A stretch of 64,000 nt of DNA from contig NZ_CADFGE010000009.1 in assembly GCF_902833645.1 (NCBI RefSeq), positions 186,001 to 250,000 on the forward strand, written 5' to 3'. Positions 63,545 to 64,000 of this stretch are shown here, piece by piece. Under the pieces are notes generated by a model, which did not search any database, was not told the origin of the DNA, and saw only the letters and a program-made list of their open reading frames with translations. Origin of the DNA: Paraburkholderia fungorum (lineage in GTDB: Bacteria; Pseudomonadota; Gammaproteobacteria; Burkholderiales; Burkholderiaceae). Position numbers and translations under genes: made by a program. Numbering within the stretch: position 1 is the stretch's first letter; each line of letters starts with the position of its first letter.

Positions 63545-63756
63545 GGACTGATTCCTTCTATGAACGTGTAGGTTTGGCCACGCAAAAGTGCCTTTCTATT
63601 GTCCGACGTGGCCATTCCCATCAAAGCACGAAAATTCGGCCTGAAAACCTCGCTTTTCGCACGCCAACCGTCGCGGCGGCTCAGCAATGGTTCGCCGCTA
63701 AGATATGCCGTCGGCGCTGTAGGCACCCGAGGCGAGGTCAACTGCGCCGCGTGACT

Positions 63757-64000
63757 TCAGGTTACAGCCTCGATACCGATGTCAAACTCATGCCCGACAT
63801 CGCGCTCCGCCGGCCGCGTCATACGCATCAATACAACCGACACGCTAGTCGTCGTGAAGTCGCTCTCGTAGATGCGGGAAAACTCAGCCTCGACGTTCGG
63901 GATAATCTGCCTGTTCCTGTACGATCCCGGCATCACCGCGACCAGGCGACCTCCTGGAGCGAGCAGCGAGCAGGCATACTCGACGTGCAGAGCAGCCCGA
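63757..64000 (-). CDS. DNA methyltransferase, C-terminal part, cut by right edge
   Basis: About 80 residues read in from the right edge to a TGA at 63757-63759: HVEYACSLLAPGGRLVAVMPG, then EAEFSRIYESDFTTTSVSVVLMRM. The first pattern is that of the later part of an N6-adenine or related methyltransferase. The start and catalytic motif lie outside the window. Confidence 0.6.
   Translation of the reverse strand, partial: RAALHVEYACSLLAPGGRLVAVMPGSYRNRQIIPNVEAEFSRIYESDFTTTSVSVVLMRMTRPAERDVGHEFDIGIEAVT

Noticed and set aside
1..64000. CRISPR array, insertion sequences, rRNA
   Set aside because: No regularly spaced direct repeats, transposase motifs or rRNA-like stretches were seen by eye.

Overview
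The window looks like part of a large plasmid or integrative element from a high-GC betaproteobacterium, most likely Burkholderiales. That host guess rests on codon choice and on family resemblances (FlhD/FliA type regulators, a TraB-like transfer protein, DUF7007, DUF932 and LPD-type plasmid proteins). I see no ribosomal RNA, complete tRNA, CRISPR array, insertion sequence or chromosomal housekeeping operon. Most genes are small and unrecognised and are packed in runs on both strands.

Layout. 1-6 kb: minus-strand run of small genes, ending at the left edge in a DpdA-like gene. 6-14.5 kb: FlhD-like regulator, RNase III, a FliA-like sigma factor, HU, and small exported or membrane proteins. 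14.6-19 kb: plus-strand run of small genes. 19-23 kb: DsbA-like thiol protein and a membrane-anchored double-AAA ATPase. 23-27 kb: DUF932 protein and small genes. 27.4-31 kb: methyltransferase, PfkB-GGDEF fusion, EAL phosphodiesterase, adenylate-kinase-like protein. 31-35 kb: bactofilin, a large single-pass envelope protein, TraB-like membrane protein. 35-40 kb: UvrD-like helicase and a ProQ/FinO-domain protein. 40.4-43 kb: coenzyme-B12-dependent ribonucleotide reductase. 43.5-54 kb: small membrane or exported proteins, a DNA methyltransferase, SbcD-like nuclease, phospholipase-D-type nuclease. 54.5-61 kb: SbcC, SSB and a Toprim primase-like protein. 61.7-64 kb: divergent tyrosine recombinase, TPR protein and an incomplete DNA methyltransferase. 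Together these give the element much of its own DNA metabolism (precursors, recombination nucleases, helicase, SSB, primase) plus a conjugation or envelope section.

The most striking feature is regulatory. At least two dozen genes on both strands have a start region in which the Shine-Dalgarno sequence is the 3' arm of a hairpin: CTCCTTTT, CAACGCC, short loop, GGC, AAAAGGAG, start codon. The arms change together between copies (CTCC/GGAG, CTCCTC/GAGGAG, TCCCC/GGGGA, ATCC/GGAT, GTCC/GGAC, TTCCTC/GAGGAA), which supports pairing in RNA. About a dozen transcription units also share a sigma-70-like promoter (TTGNNN, 17-18 bp, TANNNT) followed about 6 nt later by AGCCG-N4-6-CGGCA, so their mRNAs should begin with, or very close to, a small hairpin. 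Three adjacent genes near 50-52 kb repeat the whole terminator-promoter-leader-start-codon cassette in front of unrelated coding sequences. The element also encodes RNase III and a ProQ/FinO protein, both RNA-hairpin-binding families, so a dedicated post-transcriptional control circuit is plausible but is inference.

Limits: all calls come from reading sequence and translations by eye; no database search was run. Product names for small proteins are mostly withheld.
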